64,000 bases of DNA. Origin: Spiroplasma turonicum. GTDB lineage: Bacteria; Bacillota_I; Bacilli_A; Mycoplasmatales; Mycoplasmataceae. The stretch lies in the NCBI RefSeq assembly GCF_001262715.1, contig NZ_CP012328.1, positions 434,001 to 498,000 of the forward strand, read 5' to 3'. Position numbers and translations under genes: made by a program. A model generated the notes under the pieces. The model was not told the origin of the DNA, did not search any database, and saw only the letters and a list, made by a program, of their open reading frames with translations. Below, one piece after another: positions 46,398 through 57,089 of this stretch; within the stretch, counting starts at the first letter, position 1, and every line of letters starts with the position of its first letter.

Positions 46398-48173
46398 ATG
46401 AAAAACAAACAGAAAATTATTTTAAGTATTTCTTTTTTTTCTTTGTTAAAATTTAGTTTCAAACTAATAATATTTGAAAAATCCTTTATAATTTTGAATT
46501 TAGTAATAGCAATATTTTCAATAATTTTTTCCTTATCCCTTGGAATTATTAATGATGAAAAAAGTTTTGTTATTTCATACGATTATTATATTTTAATATT
46601 TATCTCAAGTTTAATGTTTATAGTAATTTTAAGAATACTTCAATTTTATTTTAATAGAAAAGTTGAAGATAAAACTATTTACATAGCAGTTTCAAGTCAG
46701 GTTTCAAAATCTAAGTATTTTATAACTCAATGATTAGTTGTAATTTTCTTTATTTTTATAAATGTTTTTATTAGTTTTATTTTCACAAATTTGTTTTATA
46801 TATTTTTTAATAACTTTTTAATTAGTGAATTAGTTTTAAGAAAAAGCTTAACTTTTTTTTGATATTCTTTTATTTCTTGTATTTTCTTAGCTAATTTTAT
46901 ATTATTTCTTTTATTATTATCAACGCCTCAAATGACAATGATATTTTCAACTCTTATATTATCTTTTTCTTTTATAGCTAATTTACCATTAAAATTTATA
47001 AAAACAAAAGAAGAAAGCTCATCTTCAATACTAACATTTAATAATAGTCAGGAAAAAACTTGAATATATACAGTTTCTGATATTTATGAAGTACTTAACC
47101 TTGAAAAACATATAAATGATGGTGAAATCAAGTATAAATATTTATCAAAAGCATTAAATGATTTTTTAATTAATAATGATATGGTTAAAGAAACATTTAG
47201 TAATAAAACTAATGTTGATATAAGAATTAATAGTTTTTGAAAATTTTATAATTTAATAAAATCAAACGATGAGTCAGTAAAAATAAGAGATACTGATTTT
47301 ATATCAACATTCTATAAACAAGATGGCACAACACCCAAAGAACTGGATTCATGAAATAATAAAAAGGTTTCTATTGAATTATGATTGAAAAATGTATTTA
47401 TTGATGAAAACTCTTTTTATAATATTTACTTAAATGAAGAAGATATTGATAAAAAAAATGTAATGGAAGACATTATCAATTTTATAAATGATATAAAAAA
47501 AACTTATATGAATTTACAAACATCATTTGTATTACTATTCGATGATTTTGTGTTTGTAGATGTAAATAAAAGTAAATTGAAACAAGTTGAAAATCCTGAA
47601 ACAAGAGTTGATTTTACAGATGAATATTTAAAAAGTGTTTATAAAAGGTTCTTCAAATATAGTAGTGGACCTGGTTCATTAATTTTATCAGATACAAAAG
47701 ATATAGAATCATTGGTAACTGAATATTTAAACTTTCCATTAATGATAGTTTCCAGAATTTTAGAAAACTATTTTATAAACTATATTACTAAATTTCATAA
47801 TATAACTAATAATTATTTAATTAAAAATGATACTTATAATGAATACAAAAGTAGAAGAAAACTCTTCAATATATTCACTTATCTAAATCCATTTTTTGAA
47901 ATGTGGAGTAATTATACTTATTATTCAGGCTTTTCAAATAATGATATTTGATTTAATCCAAATAGTGATTCAAAAATATATTTAGAAGATCAACAAAATA
48001 TTTTTTTACCTTATGTTCAATATGATTTAGAAACAAATGAAGAAAATATAATTGATCCAAAATTACAATACAAAATTATCAAACCTTTTATTTACATCTT
48101 TATTCAGTTAATAATATCAATAATGTTTTTTTATATTTCTTTTAGAAAGTTTGTTCGCAATGATTTAAAATAA
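46398..48173 (+). CDS. Orphan ABC-2-like permease
   Basis: This gene encodes 591 residues with TGA as Trp. I use ATG 46398; TTG 46386 is in frame, and neither has a strong ribosome binding site. Six membrane segments lie in the first 205 residues, with a cytoplasmic loop (KVEDKTIYIAVSSQVSKSKY) like that of ABC-2-type permeases. A 350-residue hydrophilic external domain follows, and a final membrane segment lies near 563-585. This is the same plan as the permease at 13649, but no ATPase gene is next to it. It could use an ATPase from elsewhere. The gene ends 45 bases before an IS element, which may have separated it from a former partner. Confidence 0.72.
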
Positions 48174-48218
48174 ATTATATTATTTAACTTAACTCTAATA
48201 TAATAAGCAAAAAGGAAG

Positions 48219-48230
48219 CTAAGTAGACCA
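48219..48230 (+). repeat. IS left inverted repeat
   Basis: CTAAGTAGACCA pairs exactly with the right end at 49669-49680. Looser similarity continues inward to the T run. Confidence 0.85.
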
Positions 48231-48252
48231 GTATAAAATTACTGGTTTTTTT
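48227..48252 (+). terminator. Terminator-like hairpin at IS left end
   Basis: ACCAGTA and TACTGGT pair over a six-base loop and run into seven T. It lies inside the IS, ahead of the transposase start at 48268, where it would block read-through from the host gene upstream. Confidence 0.8.
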
Positions 48253-48267
48253 GATAGAAAGGAAATA

Positions 48268-49662
48268 ATGCCAAAAATTTATGATAAGAATATAAAAACT
48301 GAAGCCGTAAAAAGGTACAAAAACGGTGAAAATATAGACAAAATAGCTAATGATTTAAATATTAAAGCAGGATCACAATTAATAAGAATCTGATATAAGT
48401 CCTCAAAATCTTGTTATTCTTATAGTATATATAAGGATTGCAAAGAGGTTAAATTGATGAGTCAAAAGTTAAAAAAAGATTTTATTTCTAAGGAACTTAA
48501 AGAAAAAAATAAAGAAAATAAATTACTTAAGGACCGAATAAAAAAATTAGAAAAAAACTTAAAGTTTGAGATAGAAGAAAAAATGTTGGCAATAGCGAGT
48601 AAAGAAATATTGGAAAAGTCCATTCCTTCTTGCACGGCAACAATATTGATGAATTTATTGAAAATGAGCAAGAAGGAAAAGATAATGATAATGGCAACAA
48701 AAGCTTATAAATATTATGCATGCTCTCAAATATATTATTTAGTTGCTAATTATGGCATGGGAACCAATAGGTTAATAAATTATTTTAAAGTTCATAAAAA
48801 TACTTATTCGAAATTCAAAATGAAATTAAAATTAGAAAACCCTATTTTGTTATACAAATACAAGCTAAAGATTCCAACTATTAATAGCTTTGAAAATGAA
48901 AGATTTGAAAATGCAGTAGACTTAGTAAAAGATTTTAAAGAAGCAAATAATGATTTACAAACAGGTTCTCTTTTAATAAGGAAATAAATTTTTGTTAATA
49001 AGAATAAAAGAGTCTCTGAAAAAATGATTAACCTAATCAAAAGAGAAAAACCTGAGGTATTTAAAAACTCATTTAGTAGGGACAATTCCAAAAAATCAAG
49101 TTATTTCAATGAATCTAAAAAACATAACTCTTATGTTAGAGATGATTTGATTGAAATGAATTACAATACTCCTAATGTAGTTGGAGTTGATGGTACTAAT
49201 CTAAAAATAGAATTAAATAATTCTTCTTATAAAACAAAATTAAATTGCATGATATCTTATGACTGGGATTTAAAAACTATTGTTGCATATAACTTTGATA
49301 AAAACGAAAATTCAAACAGCTCGTTAAAGGTTTTTAAAAGGATAAATGAGTATTCAGTAAACACTAATTCAAACAAAGTAATACAATCTGACAGAGGTTT
49401 AGCTTTCTCATGTGAAAAAATATTTGAATATGTAAATAAGAAGAATAATATAGTGCATTCTATGTCTAAAAGAGGTTTTAAACATAACGCCTCAACCGAA
49501 AGTTTAAATAGATGAGTAAAAGAAAAGTTTTTTAAAACTTATGGGTGCAAATTTAAAAATATACAAAATTTTTATGATACTTTTAGAAAATTTGTTTATA
49601 ACTTTAATAAACTACAATTTTTGAAATATAATATATTTGATCAAAAAAACCAACATTTATAA
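48268..49662 (+). pseudogene. IS3-family transposase, split by in-frame stop
   Basis: One frame, with TGA as Trp, runs from ATG 48268 (GAAAGGAA upstream) to TAA 49660-49662, broken by TAA at 48985-48987. The first part (239 residues) has an OrfA-like helix-turn-helix (KTEAVKRYKNGENIDKIAND), a Leu-rich coiled coil and the OrfB-like FKVHKNTYSKFK segment. The stop falls inside the HTH_21 region (GSLLIRK-stop-IFVNKNKRVSEKM). The second part holds the integrase core: VGVDGT, QSDRG and STESLNRW supply the D, D and E. A change of AAA to TAA would explain the break. The second part has an ATG at 49024, but no full transposase can be made. Confidence 0.8.
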
Positions 49663-49668
49663 AATAAT

Positions 49669-49680
49669 TGGTCTACTTAG
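49669..49680 (-). repeat. IS right inverted repeat
   Basis: TGGTCTACTTAG is the exact reverse complement of the left end. The adjacent inward hairpin (rev. strand ACCAA...TTGGT then T run) mirrors the left end. Confidence 0.85.
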
Positions 49681-49700
49681 GTTACACAATGCTATAGATT

Positions 49701-49746
49701 CATTTTTTAAGTAATTAATATTTCATTTTTTAAGTAATTAATATTT
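49701..49746. repeat. 23-bp perfect tandem duplication
   Basis: A 23-base unit beginning CATTTTTTAAGTAATTAATA occurs twice head to tail at 49701-49723 and 49724-49746, followed by a partial CATT. It lies 20 bases beyond the IS right end. Its purpose, if any, is unknown. Confidence 0.9.
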
Positions 49747-49768
49747 CATTCTTTGTATTAATAAACAA

Positions 49769-49803
49769 AAAAACTCCTAACAGTTATTTAAGGAGTTTTT
49801 TTT
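49769..49803. terminator. Terminator for minus-strand lipoprotein
   Basis: AAAAACTCCT and AGGAGTTTTT pair over a 12-base loop and have T runs in both directions, so the hairpin can act for the minus-strand gene ending at 49845 and for plus-strand traffic from the IS. Confidence 0.8.
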
Positions 49804-49844
49804 CTTAATTTAAGTTAATATTTCAATAAACATTTAAGTTACAA

Positions 49845-51779
49845 TTATTTTTTTTCAATAAAGGTTTTACCTTTAACAAGATCAAAGTTTTCATAAATAT
49901 CTGCATTAGTTTTAAAAGTAACGTTCATAAAATCTAATTTAAAAATTATATCTATTGACTTTTCACCCTTAGTATTGACTTTTGGTTTATTAAAAATTAA
50001 ACCATTTTCTCTTAATAAAAATTGGTAATTTAAAAATCATTGTGATTTAAAGTTCTTAAAAGTAAAATCAAAATTTTTTTGATTACCATTAAATAGTAAT
50101 GAGTTTCTTTTTATCAATTGATCAACATCAACTTTTTTTAAGTTTAATCCAATTAATGAAGTTATCCATTTATTATTAACACTCTTATCAAATAAGTCTA
50201 ATGTATCTCATAAATTTTTTTCATTATCATCAGAACTATAAGCATTTATGCCAGTAAAGCCTGTAATTGCTCTTTCATTTTCAGGATTAAATGTTCCAAA
50301 TACTTTATTGTAAGCATTTATTCCATTATTTAAGTTAAAGTATATTGATTTAAAAGTTTTTGAATTTTCAATGTTAAATGTAGTAGCCATTATTTTTTCA
50401 TTATTATCAATAGTATATGTTGAGTATATATTAAATTCAGGCAATTCAAGAGTTAATTCTGAATTAGAAGTAAATTTTAGTTCTAAACCTTTTAGTTTTA
50501 TTGTTCCAAATTTAACTGAATTATGAATATTATTTAAAGCCTCAGTGTCGTTATCATCAAAAATAATATTATCATCATCAATTTGATTAACTTTATCAAA
50601 ATTCAACTTATATGATTTTGCCCATTCATTAACATGAGTTGATAAATAATCAAAAATACTTGATTCAACCTTTATAGGAGTATTTGAACCTGATAGTTTT
50701 TGATCCTTTTCCTCACTAATCATTTTGAATACTCTATCAAAGAGTTTTTTACCATCGTTTTCTCAATTTAATTCTATTTCTGAATCAGCATAAAATGAAG
50801 TTAATCAAGTTAATTCACTATATACATCTTGTTTTTCTTTAAAGTCAATTACTGCACCTAAACTTTCTTTTAGTTTATTGAAATCTTCTTCTGAGCTTAT
50901 CATATCTATAAGTTTTTCTGATAATCCTTTGTTTTCATCTATAGAATTATTCTTATTAACATAGTTTTTGATAATGTCATCATTATTAATAAATTTATCT
51001 TCTTTATCGTTTAAGTTTAAATCATCACTTGTTATAACAGAAGCACCTTTATTCAAAGCTAATTTAGAAATATTTTTAACAAAAGAATCTCAATATGTAG
51101 TAATTGCATCATTATCAGTTAATGATATTAGCAATTTTGCATTATTTGAATTAAATGTAGTTAATTGTTTATCTTTATCTTTATAATTTATTTTAAAATT
51201 TATTGTAATATCTAATGTATAAACTGATAAAGATGAAGTTTCATCAGCTATTGAAATAGATTTTGATGTTTTTTGACTTTCTTGTTTTTTAAACTTGTAA
51301 TTTTCATTAATATTAATATCATTAAATAAATTATCAATTCCATCTACAATTGAACTATAAGATGAATTATTTGTAATAGTACTTAAATAAACTTTTAAAC
51401 CACTTGTTTGTAAAATATGTTCTTTAATATCAGCATTTAAGTTTTGTAATTGTTCTTTTGTAAATATACCATCATCGGTATTTTCCATACCTTTTAGATT
51501 TGTTTGATTTAAAAATTTATAATTTGTTGTATCTTTTACATGTTTTAATAAGTTTGATTTTATATTATTTTCTTCTAAATACGTTTTTAATTTATCATTA
51601 ACTTCATTTTGAAATTGTTTTAATAATTCTGCATATGCATCTTTATTTTCATTTCCTTCTGGGTCTTTTTCATTAGTGTCTTCTGAATTGCTCTCTGTTT
51701 TACTTCCACAAGATAAAATACTTGCAGTAGGAAATAAAGCTAATGATAATGTTCCTAAAATAGATAATAATTTTTTCAT
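49845..51779 (-). CDS. Large lipoprotein, unknown, minus strand
   Basis: This gene encodes 644 residues with TGA as Trp. ATG 51779 follows GGAG and starts MKKLLSILG; lipobox SILSC gives Cys24 and a Ser/Asn/Glu linker follows. The mature protein is acidic. Its C-terminal half contains FGTIKLKGLELKF, NLNNGINAYNKVFG and NLWDTLD, which match in order the truncated plus-strand copy at 52009-53127 (IKNLKLKGLVIKI, ANLEAGIKSFQDTFG, NLWDTYD). The two are paralogues arranged head to head. It is the only minus-strand gene between 32.3 and 64 kb. Its role is unknown; surface location is expected. Confidence 0.85.
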
Positions 51780-52008
51780 TTTTCTCCAATCTATATTTTT
51801 CTTAGAAAAATACACCTTTATTTTAATTGAATTTACTTATAAAGCAATAGATTTATTATATTGATTAATTAATTTATTTAATTTTAAAATATCAATTTTT
51901 TTTTAAGCACTTATAAATTATAATTAGCATTAAGTTGGTTTTTATATTTGAGTAATAAAGATTATTAATCAATAATTTCAATTTATTATTCTAGATATTA
52001 AATTATAA

Positions 52009-53127
52009 TTATATTTTTTAAAATTATTTAAAACTGAGATTAAAGATGTGACTGTAAAATTTGCAGATAATGAAGATAAAATTTATGAAAGTCTAGGTAA
52101 TGATATAAATAGTGCCTGAGATGTAACTTATAATGCTAACGAAAATGTTACTTACAGTTGAAAAAATGAACAAACTGATTGAAAAGATGAAAGCATAGCA
52201 CCAAATAAAGCATTATATGATTATATAATGCATAAAGATAATGGCATTCAAACGATAGTTGATGACTCTGGTGAATCTCAATCACAAGAAAATATTAAAG
52301 CTGTTGAAGAATATGTAAAATCTAATTATATTAATAAGTGATATAAAAATTACCTATCAGAAGTTGAATCATTCGACTCAAAATTAAAATCTGATACTGA
52401 ATTAAATGCTATTGTTAAAAAAACAACAAGTATTAAAAATCTTAAACTTAAAGGTTTAGTTATAAAAATTGGTGAATATGAATCAGAGTTAGATGGTTTC
52501 TCAATTGTTTTTGGATATACAACAAATAATAAAGATTTTGAGTCAAGTGAATCAGAATCAAGTAATGAAAACTATAAATCTGTTTTAGCTAATTTAGAAG
52601 CAGGTATAAAATCTTTTCAAGACACATTTGGTGTTGAAAAACCAACTTCTGACAAAAAAGCAATAGCTTATACTGGTAAAAGCAATAATGAAAGTATAAC
52701 TAAAAACCTTTGAGATACATATGATATGGCTAAAATTAGTAATAATGATAAATATGGATGAATTTATTTATGACAAAAAACTCAAATAAGTAATTTAAAT
52801 CAATATCTTTCTTTAAAAGCAGTTGATCAAGCAGAATTTAGAAATAACCTTTTAACAAAAGGAAATCAATCTGACTTCTCAATTGAAGTTAGTTACTCAC
52901 CTAAAGAACAAATTCCAGTAAGATTAGCTTTAAGTAATAATAATAATGAAGGAGATAAAACCAATGGATTTATAATAGATGGTTATTATGACAAATCACT
53001 TGTTACATCTGTAATTAGATACATGGATATAAAATTTAAATTAAACTTTATAAATATTAACTTTAGAGTTGACAGTATGTTTGTTAACCATTCAAACAGA
53101 TGAAACTCATTGATTCAAAAATTATAA
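52009..53127 (+). pseudogene. 5'-truncated lipoprotein paralogue
   Basis: With TGA as Trp, a frame of 372 codons is open from a stop at 52006 to TAA 53125-53127. No ATG with a ribosome binding site, signal peptide or lipobox is present; the first possible start in frame is a weak GTG at 52048. The protein body is well preserved: about seven Trp all encoded by TGA, and the same motif order as the C-terminal half of the minus-strand lipoprotein 230 bases away. The reading frame has no internal TAA or TAG, so truncation is recent or the fragment serves as a sequence reservoir. A terminator follows at 53187. Confidence 0.75.
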
Positions 53128-53136
53128 TGGTATAAT
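53128..53136 (+). promoter_or_regulatory. Extended -10 just after truncated gene
   Basis: TGGTATAAT begins one base after the stop codon, with a terminator hairpin 50 bases further on. No reading frame lies between, so any transcript would be a short RNA. Confidence 0.35.
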
Positions 53137-53186
53137 AAAGATTAAATTTATATTTTTAATTTCTTATAAAAGATAATAGATTTAAA

Positions 53187-53217
53187 AAATATTCCTAAAA
53201 ATTAGGAATATTTTTTT
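53187..53217 (+). terminator. Terminator after truncated lipoprotein
   Basis: AAATATTCCTA and TAGGAATATTT pair over a five-base loop, followed by seven T. Confidence 0.8.
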
Positions 53218-54715
53218 GTAGTAATAATATTTTAAAATTGATTTAAATTTAGAAATATATTAGCATTAAAAAAATATTTATGAAAAATTTATTTGTTTAA
53301 ATAATTATACATTGATTTTTTTAATAATAATTAGCAATTGAATATATATAAAAATATACATTCATTTTTGAAACAGAGTATAACATTTATTTTATAAATA
53401 GTGGATTTTTCATTTAATAAAATAAATTTTGAATAATTGTAGTTGTTAAAACTTAAAAAAAAATTAATAGCTATTATTAAATTTTTGTTCATCTTTTTTT
53501 AAAATTTTGTCATAACTTTATGTTAAAACAGTTTAGTTTTAGAAACACTTATTTTTTTATATTCATATAGTTTTTTAATTAGAAACTTAAACTATGTTAG
53601 ATTGTATCTTTTTTTAGTATTTAATGAATACAAATTTACTTTTTTATAATATTTATAGTCTATTTAATTTTCATTTTCAACAAATTCATATTTAACAATA
53701 ATTTTTAAAATCTAATTTTAAGATAACATGATATTAAATTTGTTTAAATTAGGAGTCATTTAATTTTACTTTTATATTTGTATTATTAAATCCAATTACA
53801 AAATATGTTATGGTGTTCATTCTAAATAACTCATCTTTAATATAATTGTTGTTTTTTTTATTCACTATTTTATTAGAAATTACTATTAAATTTATTAAAC
53901 GAGTTTTTAAAAAACTTAGGTTTAATCTTTTTGATTAAATAATCATTTTTAGATATTATTTCATTTTATTTTAAAAATATCTTTTTTGTAATTATTAATA
54001 TATTTTTAATAGTTAAAATAAGTTGAATGTATTTTTATAACCCTCATTTTTAAAATTAATATTTATGGTTACATTAAATTGTATGTGTTTACCCAAATCC
54101 TATTTAAAAAATTATTTTTTTTAGTATAAATCATATGTTTTGATCATCATTAAAAAGTTCATTATTTATTAATCACTATTCATTAATTAATCATAAAATA
54201 ATATATTTTCAAATAAGCATAAGTTTAAAATTTTTTATTTTGTTATTATTATCACTTTTTCTTTTTATTATTAAGATTTCATAATATTGATTATAATTAA
54301 GAATGAATTACTTATTCAAAAATTTATTAATATCTAGTACTGATTTTTTTTCTTATTTCTAGGCATCAACTTTCTTCTAATTTTTGATTCATTAATTTTA
54401 GCTCTTTACAACTCTTATATATACTATAAAATTAATAATTTTAAGTGAATTTATTTTTAACTTTAGTTTATTACAATCAAAATTTAATATTTAAATCTTA
54501 AGCACTTTTTTAGAATTTTATTTTGTATCTTTTTTAGCCTAAACTTTTATTTTTTGTTCAAAAATTTATGATATTATTTCTATTTGCAAAAATCAGTCAT
54601 TTTATATTAGTCTTATTGAAATTCTTATTGTTTTTTAAAAATATAATAAAATTATAAAAACATTTTATATTTTTAAAAAAGTTTTACTAATTCAATTATT
54701 AATTTGTATATAGGC
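53218..54715. other. Gene-free AT-rich stretch, 1.5 kb
   Basis: No reading frame longer than a few dozen codons is visible on either strand with TGA as Trp, and no G/C-rich island suggests an RNA gene. The sequence is long runs of A and T. It could be decayed coding DNA; I cannot identify any remnant with confidence. A -10 TATAAT at 54716-54721 marks the start of the next gene's promoter. Confidence 0.65.
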
Positions 54716-54771
54716 TATAATTGGAATATATTTATTTAATCTTTAAAGGATTAATAAGAGAGGAAGATTAT

Positions 54772-56916
54772 ATGAAGAAATTATTATCAATTTTAGGGGC
54801 AATTTCATTAGTTGCAACTTCAGGATCATATGCAGTTGCATGTGGAGCCAAGAATAATGCTGATTCAGAAAACGAAAATGCATCAGTAGATGATAAAGCA
54901 AGAGCAGAAATATTAACTCAATATGCAAAGGCATTATTCGTTAACCAAAATTCTCCAAAAGATTTAGGTATGAATATTGGTGATGAAAAAGAAAAATATA
55001 GTGAATATCATTATAGTCCTAGCTTATATTTTGAAGAAGCAAAAAGTACTAAAATTAAAGATTTAGCATTTGTAAATGATATAAATGCAACTTATAAAAA
55101 AGATAGTACAATAAATTTAAGTGCTGCTGTTAGCGAATACTTTGATTCAAACTTAGTATCAAATAATTTAGAAGCTAATTCTGGAATTTATAAAGGCGGA
55201 GTTATTGGTAAGGATACTGGTGAAATGGACTCTACTTTAAATATGCTTTTACAAACTGTTACTGGATTTTTAGGTGATCCAACAAAGTTTGTTGAACAGT
55301 TACCTAATCTTTATAAATTAGTCTATGGTTTTAAAGATGCTATTAAAGGATTTCTAACATCTGATTTAAAAAATCAAATTAAAGAAATTTTAAGCAATGA
55401 TGTTTTAAAAAAATTTGAAGAAGCATTTAGTCCCATAAAAGAAGGTGAAAATTATGTGTCAATTATTCAGTCTAGTGTTATTGATTTAGCAAATTCATTT
55501 AATGGATTATTAAACAAAAGTGATGTAGTGTCTGATTTTGATACAGCATCTAAGTCTATTTCTAAAAATATCAAAGCATTAATAAGCGGTCAAGCATCAT
55601 TTAGTTTTGATTTAACATCAATAAAACATTTACCAGGTATTATTAAATTTGTAACAGTATTATTAAACTACATAGATCAATATAGTTATGATGACCTAAC
55701 AAGCAAACTTATAGATAAAAATACTGTTTTAGATAATAAAACTAAAGTATTAGAAAAAGGTAATGTAAAAAACCAATTTGATATTAAAAAATGATTAAAT
55801 GTTATTGATGAAATAGTTAATGATAATCAAAAAAAAGGTTTAACTGCATTAAAAAACACTTTAGGCATTATTTTTGTAACACGTGATGATAAAGCAAAAA
55901 GTGATGACGATGAAGATGGCCTAGGTGAAGATACTCAAGAATCTTTTTTGAATGAAGAATATTCAAATAAAAATGAAATTTATGGAAAATTATTAGGTGA
56001 TATTGCGATAGAAGCATTATTTAATGGTGAAAAATCTATAACTATTGAAGAATTGGGTCAAACCTTTTATTATTCAACTTTAATTAAATCATTAATTAAT
56101 ACTTGCACAATTTATACTAATTCAGCTTTAGATGGATTGTTAAGTGCATTAATAATGGCTTATGATAATTTACCTGAACTATTAAAAAACCTTATTGACA
56201 GTGTTGGTAAAGAAAATTGAAGTGATTTTACTCAAGATATATTAGGGAACTTATATGATAATGAAATTCCAAACTTCATATCACTAAAAAAAGCATTTGG
56301 TAAACCTTTATACAAACTTCCATCACTATTAAGCTCATTATTTGGTGGTGAGTCTGATTCAAGTGAAAGTGAACCAAATAATGAAGGAAATTTTGATGAA
56401 AGTAAATCTTACTTAGGCGATTTTTTAAGTCATAAATCTATAAAAGAAATTGTTAATGATGTTAAAACAAACATTACTAATAATTATCCAACAGATAGTG
56501 AAAATCCTATAAAATTCTCAACATTATCAAGTTTTTTTAAATCATTATATACTGACAATACTTTATCTAAAGCATTAGATTCTGAGGATTTATTACAAGC
56601 TTTAGGATTAAATTCTGACGGAACTGTTAAATCTAATTCTCCTTTCTTCCACTTAGATGCATTTTTAAAAGAAAATAGTTATTTAATTTCTGGTGCTATA
56701 AAATTAATAAATAAATATACTAATGACCTTAAAAGTGAAATTGGAGATATAAAGAAAATTTTTAGTGATTTAAGAAAAGACATTACTGTAACTTATAAAA
56801 TATCATCTCCTGAAAACATTGCTTTTACTGCTTCTTATGGAACTATTAAAAATACATTTAAAATCAAATTAATTGATTCAAATGGTAAAAAAGCTATAGC
56901 TAGCATTTCATTATAA
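54772..56916 (+). CDS. Large lipoprotein, unknown
   Basis: This gene encodes 714 residues with TGA as Trp; ATG 54772 follows AGAGGAAG. MKKLLSILGAISLVATSG leads to lipobox AVAC, Cys24, and an Asn/Ser/Glu linker. The mature protein has long amphipathic helices (about 160-215 and 320-345) and repeated Leu-rich segments such as ALDGLLSALIMAYDNLPELL. Its general plan resembles the lipoprotein at 39887 (both about 700 residues with helical FLGDPTKF/LGPIKPLV-type regions), perhaps as distant paralogues. A TATAAT at 54716 supplies the promoter and a terminator follows. No function is recognised. Confidence 0.85.
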
Positions 56917-56942
56917 TAAATAAATGATTTATAGTTATTTAT

Positions 56943-56979
56943 AAACATATTCTAATTTATTAAAGAATATGTTTTTTTT
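56943..56979 (+). terminator. Terminator after lipoprotein
   Basis: AAACATATTC and GAATATGTTT pair over a 12-base loop, followed by seven or eight T. Confidence 0.8.
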
Positions 56980-57089
56980 ATCCACAAAAAGTTTTTTAAG
57001 TTAGTAAACTATTTTTATATTAACTTATTAGTATTTCTTTTCAATTAAATTAATGTATTCTATAAATAAATGAAAAGGAAAGTGGTAAT

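Larger units (their letters stand above)
48219..49680 (+). mobile_element. IS3-family insertion sequence, inactive copy
   Basis: The element is bounded by the inverted repeat CTAAGTAGACCA at 48219-48230 and TGGTCTACTTAG at 49669-49680, about 1.46 kb apart. Inside is a transposase reading frame with an IS3-type helix-turn-helix, coiled coil, and DDE integrase core, interrupted by TAA. Each end also has an inward-facing hairpin ending TGGTTTTTTT. The flanking bases (GGAAG left, GTTAC right) give no target duplication, so the copy may be old or rearranged. Confidence 0.85.

Noticed and set aside
48630-48705. A -1/+1 frameshift joining transposase parts
   Set aside because: A short alternate frame ending NGNKSL exists, but the main frame already runs continuously through OrfA and OrfB parts, so no shift is required.
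53218-54715. Possible chromosomal origin in the gene-free stretch
   Set aside because: No DnaA box cluster, dnaA or dnaN gene is visible; AT richness alone is not evidence here.
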